Positions 1 to 7,997 of a stretch of DNA of 33,217 bases are shown here, one piece after another. Position 1 is the first letter of the stretch, and every line of letters starts with the position of its first letter. The stretch comes from Verrucomicrobiota bacterium (lineage in GTDB: Bacteria; Verrucomicrobiota; Verrucomicrobiia; Limisphaerales; PALSA-1396): assembly GCA_016200005.1 (NCBI GenBank), contig JACQFP010000030.1:1-33217 (forward strand). Direction: 5' to 3'. Both the position numbers and the translations under genes were made by a program. A model generated the notes under the pieces. The model ran no database searches, had not been told where the DNA came from, and was given only the letters and a program-made list of their open reading frames with translations.

Positions 1-1
1 C

Positions 2-139
2 ATCCAAACCTACGAACAGCGCTATCTGCAGCAGCGGCTCAAGGGCGTGCAACGGCAAGCCAAACAACTGGGGCTGACGGTGTTCTCGCTCTCCCTGACC
101 CACGCGCTCCATACTCAAACCCAGGAGGTTCATGGATAG
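2..139 (+). CDS. 3' end of a gene, possibly a transposase C-terminus
   Basis: An open frame enters from the left edge and stops with TAG at 137-139, giving 45 residues. The peptide is basic and glutamine-rich (YEQRYLQQRLKGVQRQAKQL), then GLTVFSL and a polar tail. A basic helix followed by a short strand at the extreme C-terminus resembles the ends of some transposases, but no catalytic residue lies in the visible part, so the family is not known. The palindromic sequence just downstream would fit the edge of a mobile element. It could equally be any protein with a helical C-terminus. Confidence 0.4.
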   Translation: MQTYEQRYLQQRLKGVQRQAKQLGLTVFSLSLTHALHTQTQEVHG

Positions 140-188
140 GCGGACTTTCCAGGCGGCAGATCGAGTCACGTCCGCCTCCTTACGGCGG
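139..188. repeat. Compact inverted repeats after the left-edge gene
   Basis: GGCGGAC at 139-145 pairs with GTCCGCC at 170-176, and CCGCC at 172-176 can instead pair with GGCGG at 184-188 across a 7-base loop. The two stems are mutually exclusive. No T-run follows, so this is a poor intrinsic terminator. It looks more like a REP-type palindrome or the edge of a mobile element. Confidence 0.45.
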
Positions 189-260
189 CGCACAACCGTC
201 AGGATTTGTCGTACAGGTTCCAAGACGTCACTTCTCATCAGTAGGGTTTTTCTCGAACGT

Positions 261-290
261 TTGACATGCTTTCGGCCATGGCCGTGCTAA
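261..290 (+). promoter_or_regulatory. Possible promoter of the UPF0261 gene
   Basis: A perfect TTGACA lies at 261-266. A weak -10 such as TGCTAA follows at 285-290 with an 18-base spacer. This would start transcription about 10 bases before the ATG at 307, leaving a near-leaderless mRNA, consistent with the lack of a Shine-Dalgarno sequence there. The -10 match is poor. Confidence 0.35.
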
Positions 291-306
291 AGTCACCGCA
301 CGATTT

Positions 307-1605
307 ATGGCAACCATTGCAATCCTCGGCACGATGGACACTAAAGGCGAAGAACATGCCTTTGTCGCAAATCACATCAAACAACGCGGACATCAGGTGG
401 TGGTCATCGATGTCGGCGCACTCGGCGAACCGATCCTCAAACCGGACATTACGCGGCGCGAAATCGCGGCGGCGGCCGGCGTGGACTTCGACGCGCTCGT
501 GGCGCGGCGTGATCGCGGCGAGACGGTCGCAGCGATGTCGCAAGGCGCGCCGATTGCGTTAGCGCGCCTCGTCGCCGAGAAAAAAATCGACGGCGTTATT
601 TCGCTGGGCGGCGGCGGTGGCACGGCCATCGGCACGGCGGCGATGCGCGCGCTGCCGGTTGGTTTTCCCAAGGTGATGGTCTCCACGCTCGCCAGCGGCG
701 ACACCGCGCAATACGTCGGCGTAAAAGATATTGTGATGTTCCCGAGCATTGTGGATGTCGCCGGATTGAACCGCATTTCGCGGTTGGTTTTCGCGCGCGC
801 GGCTGGGGCGATTTGTGGAATGGTGGAGGCTGGAGTTCAATCTTCAGATTGTTTCCGTTCGCCAAAGCGCAAAGTTCCACCCGACAGCCTGAAGGCTGAA
901 CTCCAACCTGACGAAGACAAGCCGATCATCGTCGCCAGCATGTTTGGCAACACGACTGACTGCGTGCAGGCCGCGAAGAAAATTCTGGAGGCGGCGGGTT
1001 ATGAGGTGCTGGTGTTTCACGCCACCGGCACTGGCGGTCGCACGATGGAGTCGCTCATCGAATCGGGGATGGTGGCCGGCGTATTGGACGTGACCACGAC
1101 TGAATGGGCGGACGAATTGGTCGGCGGCATCCTCAGCGCCGGACCAACGCGACTGGAAGCCGCCGCCCGGCACGGCGTGCCCGCCATTGTTACGCCGGGC
1201 TGTCTCGACATGGTGAATTTTGGTCCGCCGGAAACGGTGCCGCCCAAATTCAAGGGCAGAATCTTTTATCAACACAACCCACAGGTGACCTTGATGCGAA
1301 CGACGCCGGAAGAGTGCGCCCAACTCGGCAAGATCATCGCGGGAAAACTGAACGCTTCCCAAGGGCCGGTCACGGTCCTGATTCCGACCAAAGCCATCAG
1401 TGTCATCAGCGCGCCGGGACAAAAGTTTCACGATCCGGTCGCGGACCAGGCCTTGTTTGACGCGCTGAAAACAAATCTGCGGCGTGACATCGAGGTCATC
1501 GAAACGGAATGCGCGATCAACGATGCAGTTTTCGCGGAGACGTGCGCCAACACCCTGTTGGGGCTGATGACCCGGAGCAAACAGCCCGCCGCGCGTGGTT
1601 CTTGA
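307..1605 (+). CDS. Tm-1-like ATP-binding (UPF0261) protein
   Basis: This 432-residue protein matches the UPF0261/Tm-1-like family over its whole length. It begins with the family signature ILGTMDTKGEE at about residues 6-16. A glycine-rich loop (SLGGGGGTAIGTAAMRAL) follows near residue 100, then VSTLASGDTAQYVGVKDI, and a second half with ATGTGGRTMESLIESG and TPGCLDMVNFGPPETVP. In plants and fungi this domain is fused to a TIM-barrel domain, as in tomato Tm-1, which inhibits tobamovirus replication. In bacteria its reaction is not known. Residues about 176-199 look inserted, because the DNA there is a palindromic repeat (832-904). No Shine-Dalgarno site precedes the ATG. The companion TIM-barrel gene is nearby on the other strand (2708-3592). 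Confidence 0.9.
   Translation: MATIAILGTMDTKGEEHAFVANHIKQRGHQVVVIDVGALGEPILKPDITRREIAAAAGVDFDALVARRDRGETVAAMSQGAPIALARLVAEKKIDGVISLGGGGGTAIGTAAMRALPVGFPKVMVSTLASGDTAQYVGVKDIVMFPSIVDVAGLNRISRLVFARAAGAICGMVEAGVQSSDCFRSPKRKVPPDSLKAELQPDEDKPIIVASMFGNTTDCVQAAKKILEAAGYEVLVFHATGTGGRTMESLIESGMVAGVLDVTTTEWADELVGGILSAGPTRLEAAARHGVPAIVTPGCLDMVNFGPPETVPPKFKGRIFYQHNPQVTLMRTTPEECAQLGKIIAGKLNASQGPVTVLIPTKAISVISAPGQKFHDPVADQALFDALKTNLRRDIEVIETECAINDAVFAETCANTLLGLMTRSKQPAARGS
832..904. repeat. REP/MITE-like palindromic element inside the UPF0261 gene
   Basis: GGAGTTCA at 832-839 is the exact inverse of TGAACTCC at 897-904. The inverted similarity extends inwards: 16 of 20 positions match between the left end and the reverse complement of the right end (core CTTCAG / CTGAAG). 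The element is about 73 bp, is read through in frame, and adds roughly 24 residues. The same terminal sequences recur at 24109-24154. Confidence 0.75.
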
Positions 1606-1618
1606 AGCGGGTTGCTCG

Positions 1619-2506
1619 CTACCCTTTTTTAAACGGAAAGCTGATGAAGAGGCCGTAAGTCATCTTGTCGCCGGTGTTGCGCCCGGCCCAATTGGCGCTG
1701 ACGTAAAACTGGTAGCGGCGACCCTCCTTGTCGGTCACTCCGACCCCGCCTTCGAGCATTTCGTTGCGCTCACGGACGCGAGGGGAGTAGTCCACCACGA
1801 AGCCATTAACCGTGACATCACGTCCCCAAAGCGATTCCTGGTTGCGATAGCCGAAGTTCATCGTGACGGATTTGATGGTCTGGTACACACCGGCAAAGCC
1901 CAGAATCTCTTGCGGCGCACCACGATTGAAGCAACGCCAGGCAAAATCGCCATAGACCCCGGTTCCCCAGGGGCCAACGGCTTTGCTCAACATCAAAGAG
2001 GGTTCAATCCCGGAAGCGCCCTTGCCCGGCGCGAAGGGATAGTTTCGATCGTAAGTTCCTTCAAGAATGCCTCCGAGTCGCAACGTAACGGTGGGCGCAG
2101 CCGGACACTCCACCTCGCGCTCGTTCACGCAACGGTAACGCGCACCGAAGGTCGTATCCATCAGGCCTTCGGTGGTGTCAGGTTGATGGTTGGGATCAAA
2201 AACCCGCGTGGCCGCTGACGTGTAACCCACCGTCAAATCCAACGCCACGTCGCGACTCGCGCCGTACTCCAGATTCATGGTCCCGTCATTGAGTTCGAAA
2301 TCGTATTGGCCCATGTTTACCCGCGTGTTGCCCTTCCAATAATGGGTGAAGCGCGAATAAACGTACCACGGCGTGACCACAAATTCGCCTGGCTCCGGCA
2401 GCCAGATCGCCCTTCCCACCGGTTGCGTGGCGAAGTTGTCGCCTGCGCGGCCTACCAAACTGGCCGCGCAGCAAATAAGAAAGGCCACATAGACCCTGTA
2501 CTTCAT
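1619..2506 (-). CDS. Probable outer-membrane beta-barrel protein
   Basis: The start chosen is the ATG at 2504-2506, because it opens a signal peptide (MKYRVYVAFLICCAASLVGRAG); longer starts add a polar stretch with no signal. The mature part of about 270 residues has alternating hydrophobic/aromatic strands with short turns, such as EFVVTPWYVYSRFTHYW, VALDLTVGYTSAATRVF and MTYGLFISFPF at the end. That pattern fits a beta-barrel in the outer membrane, perhaps of the transporter or MetA-pathway-phenol type often found in Verrucomicrobia. The last residue is not aromatic (…FKKG), unlike classical BAM substrates. No family is assigned. It lies 201 bases downstream of the PEP-hydrolase-like gene on the same strand. 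Confidence 0.75.
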   Translation of the reverse strand: MKYRVYVAFLICCAASLVGRAGDNFATQPVGRAIWLPEPGEFVVTPWYVYSRFTHYWKGNTRVNMGQYDFELNDGTMNLEYGASRDVALDLTVGYTSAATRVFDPNHQPDTTEGLMDTTFGARYRCVNEREVECPAAPTVTLRLGGILEGTYDRNYPFAPGKGASGIEPSLMLSKAVGPWGTGVYGDFAWRCFNRGAPQEILGFAGVYQTIKSVTMNFGYRNQESLWGRDVTVNGFVVDYSPRVRERNEMLEGGVGVTDKEGRRYQFYVSANWAGRNTGDKMTYGLFISFPFKKG

Positions 2507-2707
2507 GCCCGTTAAGAATTGCTCACTCTGGATTCGCTCAGTCAGCCGCTGCATTAAGCAAACCTGAGGCGCTTTCGTCAAGAAATCAGTAGTCGAGCCT
2601 GGCGACACCTTGACCGCGCAAAACTGAATTCCGATCACGACGCACTTCGCGCATTTTCGAAAGTTCCTACCAAAGCAGGTTGAGGACTGACACTACGCGG
2701 ACAATTC

Positions 2708-3592
2708 TCACTCCAGGCTTTTCAACGCCGACTTTTGCACCGGGATTGTTTTGAAGCGGCGAGTGAGGTTGGTCAGCGATTCTTCCACGGCGAGGCGCTC
2801 CAGACTCGAAGCGCCCACAAAGCCAACGGCGTCGGTGTGTTCGTTGATGTAGCCCGCGTCTTCCGGTGTCGCAATCGGGCCGCCGTGGGACATGAAAATA
2901 ATGTCCTTCCGCACTTTGCGGGCGCCGTTGATGATGTTCTGAACCCGTTTGACCGCTTCATCCATCTTGATGGCTGCGCCTTTCACACCGATCGAACCGC
3001 CGACCGTCGTTCCGACGTGGGCGATGATGGCGTCCGCGCCCGCCTTCGCCATCGAAGCGGCTTCCTCTGGTGTGCCAACATAGACAATGGTGAAAAGATC
3101 CATCTTCCGGGCCAGCGCGACCATTTCAAATTCCTTCTTCACGCTCATGCCAGTTTCTTCAAGGATTTGGCGGAATTGTCCATCCACGATGCAGTGCGTG
3201 GGAAAATTGTTCACGCCGCTGAAGCCCATGTCTTTCACTTGCAGCAGCCAGTGCCACATCCGCCGGCGCGGGTCGGTGGCATGGACACCGCAGATGACGG
3301 GAATTTCTTCCACGATGGGCAGCACTTCATGTTCGCCGATCTCCATCGCCACGGCGTTGGCGTCGCCGTAGGCCATCAACCCGGCGGTCGAGCCGTGACC
3401 CGCCATCCGAAAGCGCCCGGAGTTGTAGATGATGATGAGGTCGGCGCCGCCGCGCTCGATGAATTTCGCCGAGATGCCCGTGCCCGCGCCGGCGGCAATG
3501 ATCGGCTGACCTTTTTTCAAGGTGACGCGGAGACGTTCGACAACTTCCTTGCGCGTGTAGGGATTTCCTTTTCCAGTCCAGGGGTTGGGCAT
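2708..3592 (-). CDS. PEP hydrolase family TIM-barrel protein
   Basis: This 294-residue protein belongs to the phosphoenolpyruvate hydrolase / TIM-barrel signal-transduction family (Pfam PEP_hydrolase). Recognisable segments are the N-terminal GQPIIAAGAGTGISAKFIE, then GADLIIIYNSGRFRMAGHGS, VICGVHATDPRRRMW, GVNNFPTHCIVDGQFRQ, AGADAIIAHVGTTVGGSIG and the C-terminal FMSHGGPIATPEDAGYI and GFVGASSLERL. These follow the order of beta-alpha units in a TIM barrel. The family forms the C-terminal half of Tm-1 proteins, and in bacteria it is usually a neighbour of UPF0261. Here that partner is on the opposite strand at 307-1605, with one gene between. The true substrate is uncertain. Divergent from the response regulator. 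Confidence 0.9.
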   Translation of the reverse strand: MPNPWTGKGNPYTRKEVVERLRVTLKKGQPIIAAGAGTGISAKFIERGGADLIIIYNSGRFRMAGHGSTAGLMAYGDANAVAMEIGEHEVLPIVEEIPVICGVHATDPRRRMWHWLLQVKDMGFSGVNNFPTHCIVDGQFRQILEETGMSVKKEFEMVALARKMDLFTIVYVGTPEEAASMAKAGADAIIAHVGTTVGGSIGVKGAAIKMDEAVKRVQNIINGARKVRKDIIFMSHGGPIATPEDAGYINEHTDAVGFVGASSLERLAVEESLTNLTRRFKTIPVQKSALKSLE

Positions 3593-3835
3593 AGTTCAGT
3601 TTCGTTGTTAAGAATTGCGGGGCATTTTGGATTTGGCGGTCTTGAAATGCAACCAGTTAGAACAGGGTGGTCCGTGATGCGTAACGCTTGCTGTGTGGAC
3701 GAGCATAAAACCGCGGCTTGATCAACCCTGGCTTTGCCCTGACTGCGGGCATCTCCCGCACTCGCCATTTTTCACTTTCACTCCCGCGGAGTTCAGGCTA
3801 TTAACCGTGTCACTCTACTAGCGAAAAATCGATTT

Positions 3836-4207
3836 ATGCCGCGCATTCTGGTGGTGGACGATGATGATACTTTCCGCGATACCCTCGAGGTCGTCTTGAA
3901 GCGCGCCGGTCACGAAGTCCTCACGGCGCGCGACGGCAAGGAAGCCGTCAACGTCTACCGCCAGCAACCCGCCGACCTTGTCCTCACGGACCTGATCATG
4001 CCCAACCAGGAAGGCGTCGAAACCATCGTCGAACTGCGACGAGATTATCCCGGTATAAAAATCATCGCCATGTCGGGGGGCGGTCGCGTGGACGCCAAAG
4101 AGCATCTGGCCATCGCGGAACAATGCGGGGCCAGACGCACTCTGACCAAACCCTTCACGCTCGACCAAATCCTGACTGCCATCAGGGAAGTGCTGGGAGA
4201 AAGTTGA
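3836..4207 (+). CDS. Single-domain response regulator (CheY-like)
   Basis: The 123-residue protein is one receiver domain and nothing else. The acidic pocket is in VVDDDD (D8-D11), the phosphoacceptor is D52 in LTDLIMP, the switch serine is S80 in AMSGGG, and the conserved lysine is K105 in TKPF. With no output domain it should act by protein-protein contact, like CheY or Spo0F. No histidine kinase lies beside it, so it is probably an orphan regulator. It starts at the first ATG after a 243-base divergent region, which holds a small hairpin (3744-3760) but no convincing promoter. Its 3' end faces ppdK across a short gap with a possible terminator. Confidence 0.93.
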   Translation: MPRILVVDDDDTFRDTLEVVLKRAGHEVLTARDGKEAVNVYRQQPADLVLTDLIMPNQEGVETIVELRRDYPGIKIIAMSGGGRVDAKEHLAIAEQCGARRTLTKPFTLDQILTAIREVLGES

Positions 4208-4241
4208 GCAATCGGAGTAAAGCGAAATCGCCCAGCTTGTA

Positions 4242-4265
4242 CGGAGGAGCGGCTTTGATCCTCCG
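4242..4265. terminator. Possible bidirectional terminator hairpin
   Basis: CGGAGGA and TCCTCCG pair perfectly around a 10-base loop in the gap between two convergent genes, the response regulator and ppdK. No strong T-run is present on either side, so termination may be weak. A REP-type palindrome is the alternative. Confidence 0.4.
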
Positions 4266-4276
4266 GTCTGAAGCAA

Positions 4277-7021
4277 CTATTTCTTCTTTCCGCTCTGCTT
4301 CCCTTCCAATGCTGCTTGCGCCGCGGCCAGCCGCGCGATCGGCACTCGAAACGGCGAGCAACTCACATAGTTCAGACCGATCCGATGACAAAACTTCACG
4401 CTGTCGGGGTCGCCGCCGTGTTCACCACAAATGCCGAGCTTGATGTCGGGCCGGGTCTTGCGCCCAAGTTCACACGCCATTTGCATCAACTTGCCCACGC
4501 CGCTCTGGTCCACGCTGGCAAATGGATTCTTCTTCACGATTTCCAATTCCTGATACGCGCCCAGGAATGAACCGGAGTCATCGCGGCTCATGCCCAGAGT
4601 TGTTTGTGTCAGATCGTTCGTGCCGAAGCTGAAGAATTGCGCGTCCTTGGCGATCTCGTCCGCAATCAACGCCGCGCGCGGAATCTCAATCATCGTGCCT
4701 ACCAGATAATTGAATTTCGCCTTCTTCTCCTTCGCCACTTCCGCTGCGACGCGATGCACGATCTCCAGTTGCACTTGTAGTTCTTTCGGAAAGCCGACGA
4801 GCGGGATCATGATTTCCGGTTTTACCTTGATGCCCTTCTTGCGCACCTCGGCGGCGGCCTCGAACACCGCGCGCGCCTGCATCTCGCTGATTTCAGGATA
4901 AACGATGCCCAGCCGGCAGCCGCGATGACCCAGCATCGGGTTGAACTCGTGCAAGTCGTGCACGCGCTTGGAAATCTTGTCCACGTTCAAACCCAGTTTC
5001 TGCGCCAAAAGATTCTGCGCCCCGTGATCGTGCGGAAGAAACTCGTGCAGCGGCGGATCGAGAAAGCGGATCGTCGCCGGCAATCCATTCAATGCTTCGA
5101 ACATCCCGATGAAATCCTCCCGCTGATACGGCAGCAACTTGGCCAGCGCGGCTTTGCGGTCATCGGTCTTCTCGGACAGGATCATCTCGCGCATGGCGTC
5201 AATGCGGTCGCCTTCAAAGAACATGTGTTCGGTGCGGCACAGGCCGATGCCCGACGCGCCAAACGACACGGCGTTGGCCGTCTGCTCCGGCGTGTCGGCG
5301 TTGGTGCGAACGGACAGTCGTGTGACCTTGCTACACCACTTCATCAACTGCGCGTAGTTCTGATAGGTCTGGCTTTCGCCGGGTTTGAGCGACTTTTCCA
5401 ACAGCACCTGGATGATTTCTGACGCGGCGGTCTTGACCTGCCCCGCATAAACTTCACCCGCCGTGCCGTCGATGGAAAGATCATCGCCTTCGTTGAACGT
5501 CTGCCCGCCGGCTTCCATCGTCTTGGCGTTGTAATCCACATGCACGGCGCTCGCGCCGCAGACGCAGACTTTGCCCATTTGCCGCGCGACCAGCGCCGCG
5601 TGCGAACTGACCCCGCCGCGCGCCGTGAGAATGCCCTCCGCCGCAATCATCCCGCGCAAATCTTCCGGTGAAGTCTCCACGCGCACCAACAAGACCTTTT
5701 GGCCCGCGTGCGCTGCTTCCACCGCGCGCTCGGCGTTGAAATAAATCTTTCCCGACGCCGCGCCCGGCCCGGCGGGCAACCCGCGCGCAATCACCTTCGC
5801 TGACTTGATGGCAGCGCGGTCGAACACCGGCGCGAGCACTTGGTCCAATTGCTCGGCGGGAACGCGCGTGATGGCCGTCCGCCAGTCGATGAGTTTTTCC
5901 TTCACCATTTCAACCGCGATCCGCACCGCGGCCAGGCCGGTGCGCTTGCCATTGCGGGTCTGAAGCATGAACAATTCACCATTCTCAATCGTGAACTCGA
6001 AATCCTGCATGTCCTTGAAATGCGACTCCAAGGTTTTGCGCACCCGTTCCAGTTCCGCGTGCGCGTGCGGCATCTGGTCTTTGAGTTTCGCCACCGGTTC
6101 CGGCGTGCGCACGCCGGCCACCACGTCTTCGCCCTGCGCGTTCATCAAGAATTCGCCGTAGAAAACTTTTTCGCCCGACGCCGGATCGCGCGTAAACGCC
6201 ACGCCCGATCCGGATTGCTCGCCGGTGTTGCCGAAGACCATCGCCTGCACGTTGACCGCCGTGCCCCATTCCGACGGGATGTTGTACTTGCGACGATAAA
6301 CAATCGCACGGTCGTTCATCCACGAGCCGAACACCGCGCCCGCCGCGCCCATGAGTTGTTGCCAGGGATCGGTCGGGAATTCCTTGCCCGTGCGCTCCTT
6401 GACCAGCGCCTTGAAACGCTTGACCAACTCCTTCAAACCGTCGGCATTGATGCGTGTGTCCTCGACGTGCTTCTTGCCGGGGAACAATTCTTCCTTGAGC
6501 TTTTCGATGACCATTTCAAACGGATCGTGGTCTTCACTCGGACGCTTCTGCACACCCATCACTACGTCGCCATACATCTGGATGAACCGGCGATAACAAT
6601 CCCACGCGAAACGCGGGTTGCCGCTGGCGCGTTCCAACGCCAGCACCGTTTGATCGTTCAACCCCAGATTCAAAATCGTGTCCATCATGCCGGGCATGGA
6701 ATCGCGCGCGCCGGAGCGGACGGCGACGAGCAACGGCCGTTCGAGATCGCCGAATTTCTTGTTCAGAATGCGTTCCATGTTGGCGATGCCGGCTTCCATT
6801 TGCGGAACGAGCGCCTTCGGATAAGTGCGCTTGTTGGCGTAATAGTAAGTGCAGACCTCGGTCGTGATCGTGAAGCCGGGCGGTACGGGCAGACCGATGC
6901 GCGTCATCTCGGCCAGATTCGCGCCCTTGCCGCCGAGCAGCGGTTTCATCGAGCCATTGCCGTCGGCCATTTTATTTCCGAAAAGGTAAACGTATTTCTT
7001 CGCTTTGGGTGTTTTGGCCAT
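4277..7021 (-). CDS. ppdK: Pyruvate, phosphate dikinase
   Basis: This 914-residue protein interconverts pyruvate, ATP and phosphate with PEP, AMP and pyrophosphate in the cytoplasm. The N-terminal nucleotide-binding domain starts with [12 protein letters not shown] and [15 protein letters not shown] and contains [20 protein letters not shown]. The swivelling phosphohistidine domain has [16 protein letters not shown] with catalytic H474. The C-terminal PEP/pyruvate TIM-barrel has [23 protein letters not shown] and [10 protein letters not shown] with catalytic C865. The residue two before the histidine, a threonine in the GGMTSHA motif phosphorylated in plant enzymes, is serine here (S472). Length is normal for the family. 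The gene is monocistronic and lies convergent to the response regulator. It probably serves the glycolysis/gluconeogenesis switch, as does the glyoxylate-cycle gene aceB downstream. Confidence 0.97.
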   Translation of the reverse strand: MAKTPKAKKYVYLFGNKMADGNGSMKPLLGGKGANLAEMTRIGLPVPPGFTITTEVCTYYYANKRTYPKALVPQMEAGIANMERILNKKFGDLERPLLVAVRSGARDSMPGMMDTILNLGLNDQTVLALERASGNPRFAWDCYRRFIQMYGDVVMGVQKRPSEDHDPFEMVIEKLKEELFPGKKHVEDTRINADGLKELVKRFKALVKERTGKEFPTDPWQQLMGAAGAVFGSWMNDRAIVYRRKYNIPSEWGTAVNVQAMVFGNTGEQSGSGVAFTRDPASGEKVFYGEFLMNAQGEDVVAGVRTPEPVAKLKDQMPHAHAELERVRKTLESHFKDMQDFEFTIENGELFMLQTRNGKRTGLAAVRIAVEMVKEKLIDWRTAITRVPAEQLDQVLAPVFDRAAIKSAKVIARGLPAGPGAASGKIYFNAERAVEAAHAGQKVLLVRVETSPEDLRGMIAAEGILTARGGVSSHAALVARQMGKVCVCGASAVHVDYNAKTMEAGGQTFNEGDDLSIDGTAGEVYAGQVKTAASEIIQVLLEKSLKPGESQTYQNYAQLMKWCSKVTRLSVRTNADTPEQTANAVSFGASGIGLCRTEHMFFEGDRIDAMREMILSEKTDDRKAALAKLLPYQREDFIGMFEALNGLPATIRFLDPPLHEFLPHDHGAQNLLAQKLGLNVDKISKRVHDLHEFNPMLGHRGCRLGIVYPEISEMQARAVFEAAAEVRKKGIKVKPEIMIPLVGFPKELQVQLEIVHRVAAEVAKEKKAKFNYLVGTMIEIPRAALIADEIAKDAQFFSFGTNDLTQTTLGMSRDDSGSFLGAYQELEIVKKNPFASVDQSGVGKLMQMACELGRKTRPDIKLGICGEHGGDPDSVKFCHRIGLNYVSCSPFRVPIARLAAAQAALEGKQSGKKK

Positions 7022-7091
7022 AAATAATCAGTGCAATCGAGTTAACCCGAAAACTTTCGGGGTTGGGAATTTCCGCGAAAATCGAGGCGCG

Positions 7092-7119
7092 AGACTAACA
7101 AAGGTCAAACGCGTGTCAA
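7092..7119 (-). promoter_or_regulatory. Possible ppdK promoter
   Basis: On the minus strand a perfect TTGACA (7114-7119) is followed after 16 bases by TAGTCT (7092-7097). The spacing is acceptable and the -10 is weak. The leader to the ppdK ATG would be about 65 bases. A second TTGACC overlaps inside the spacer. Confidence 0.35.
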
Positions 7120-7296
7120 CGGCTGAGTGCGAAACAAACCGTGATCGGCTTTCGACGGCGAAGCTCCGGACACGAGTTTCAAGAATCCACGCGAATTGTT
7201 CCAGTCAAGAACAAGCGCAAAAGCTACGAGGAACTTTTTCGTTCCACTGGTCCGCTGGAAAGGAAAGCGCAGACGAACCCAATCCGCTTCGCCGCC

Positions 7297-7524
7297 TCAC
7301 TTGCCTGCCAACGACTTGCCTTGGCGACGGATGATGCCTGCGAGTGCGCGCAACGAATCGTTCACCGCCTCGGCATTGGGGAATACTTTTGCCACGTCCG
7401 CTTCGAGCACAACCACATTCGCGCCTTCGGCATAACGCCGGGCATACTTGCCGCGAATGCCGCCGGAAAAATCATATTGGCCCCGCATTTCCCGCTCGGT
7501 TGCCTTGTTATTTGCCTTCTTCAT
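7297..7524 (-). CDS. BrnA-like antitoxin of a toxin-antitoxin pair
   Basis: Starting at the ATG at 7522-7524, the product is 75 residues. A lysine/arginine-rich N-terminus ([19 protein letters not shown]) leads into SGGIRGKYARRYAEGANVVV and then VAKVFPNAEAVNDSLRALAGI. The RGKY-A-RRY and VVVLE-D-VAKVFP segments are typical of small antitoxin-like proteins found directly after BrnT-type toxins. They probably include a short DNA-binding strand and helix, as in BrnA. The start overlaps the last 17 bases of the toxin gene, so the two are translationally coupled, and the antitoxin would autoregulate the pair. An earlier in-frame ATG (7602) lies deep inside the toxin gene and was rejected. Confidence 0.8.
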   Translation of the reverse strand: MKKANNKATEREMRGQYDFSGGIRGKYARRYAEGANVVVLEADVAKVFPNAEAVNDSLRALAGIIRRQGKSLAGK

Positions 7525-7789
7525 AGCTCTTTCGTTCTCGCCGGCTCGCTCGCCGGGCGCTGATGATGCGGATATTATCACCCCGTTCCGTATGCACGAC
7601 AACTAGCAATTTCCGCTGGTGCGAATGTCCCAGCAGAATAAAACGGTCTTCCGCTTGCGAGTGTGTCGGATCGGGAATGGTCAGCGAAAGCGGGTCGCCG
7701 AACACGGTGCTCGCTTCTTCAAAGCTGACGTCGTGCTTTGCCAGATTGCCCTTGGCCTTGTTTGCGTCCCATTCAAACCTCAGCGGCAT
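7508..7789 (-). CDS. brnT: BrnT family ribonuclease toxin
   Basis: The start at 7787-7789 gives 93 residues beginning [20 protein letters not shown], the hallmark opening of BrnT (FEWDxxKAxxNxxKHxVSFEEA). [36 protein letters not shown] and the C-terminal [19 protein letters not shown] complete the family pattern. BrnT is a RelE-like fold ribonuclease that arrests growth by cleaving RNA and is neutralised by the antitoxin encoded next. Toxin-first order with a 17-base overlap is standard for this module. The gene is divergent from metH, with 208 bases between the starts. The ATG used at 7825 in a longer frame lacks family similarity. Confidence 0.9.
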   Translation of the reverse strand: MPLRFEWDANKAKGNLAKHDVSFEEASTVFGDPLSLTIPDPTHSQAEDRFILLGHSHQRKLLVVVHTERGDNIRIISARRASRRERKSYEEGK

Positions 7790-7932
7790 GACCTCAGTCT
7801 GGACGGGTTCCTTTCTCAAAGCCAAGCTGGAATTGTTCCAACAACTTCAATCCTCCTCTACCGCGCGGCGAGTCGCTTGTGTGACGAGGTCGCGTTCTCA
7901 TGCGGCGATCAATTCTCCCTGCTTTCTAGACT

Positions 7933-7956
7933 TTCATATCTTCATATCAGGATACA
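7933..7956 (+). promoter_or_regulatory. Possible operator ahead of metH
   Basis: TTCATATC is repeated head to tail at 7933-7940 and 7941-7948. It runs into TATC-AG-GATA, a short inverted repeat. The block lies about 45 bases before the metH ATG at 7998. ArsR-type methionine-cycle regulators such as SahR bind repeated ATATC/GATAT-like sites, but the link to this site is an inference. No cobalamin or SAM riboswitch fold was recognised in the leader. Confidence 0.35.
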
Positions 7957-7997
7957 TTGATTTTTTACTTGCAACCAATGAATACAGGCTTACTGTC

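Noticed and set aside
3744-3760. TGCGGG-catct-CCCGCA hairpin upstream of the response regulator
   Set aside because: Short stem in a GC-rich divergent region, no T-run and no motif known to me; not enough to call an operator or terminator.
5840-7027. A 395-codon frame opposite ppdK
   Set aside because: Codon-mirrored shadow of a clear PPDK; no recognisable domains.
7141-7296. A frame with KRKSYEELF that resembles the BrnT C-terminus
   Set aside because: Only eight residues are alike, the rest is unrelated, and the strand is opposite to the toxin; probably chance.
7563-7997. N-terminal extension of the metH frame
   Set aside because: It runs antisense through the BrnT/antitoxin genes and shows no MetH similarity; the ATG at 7998 fits the domain start.
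7826-7997. Possible cobalamin or SAM riboswitch before metH
   Set aside because: The leader lacks the B12-box and recognisable SAM motifs; only the TTCATATC repeat stands out.
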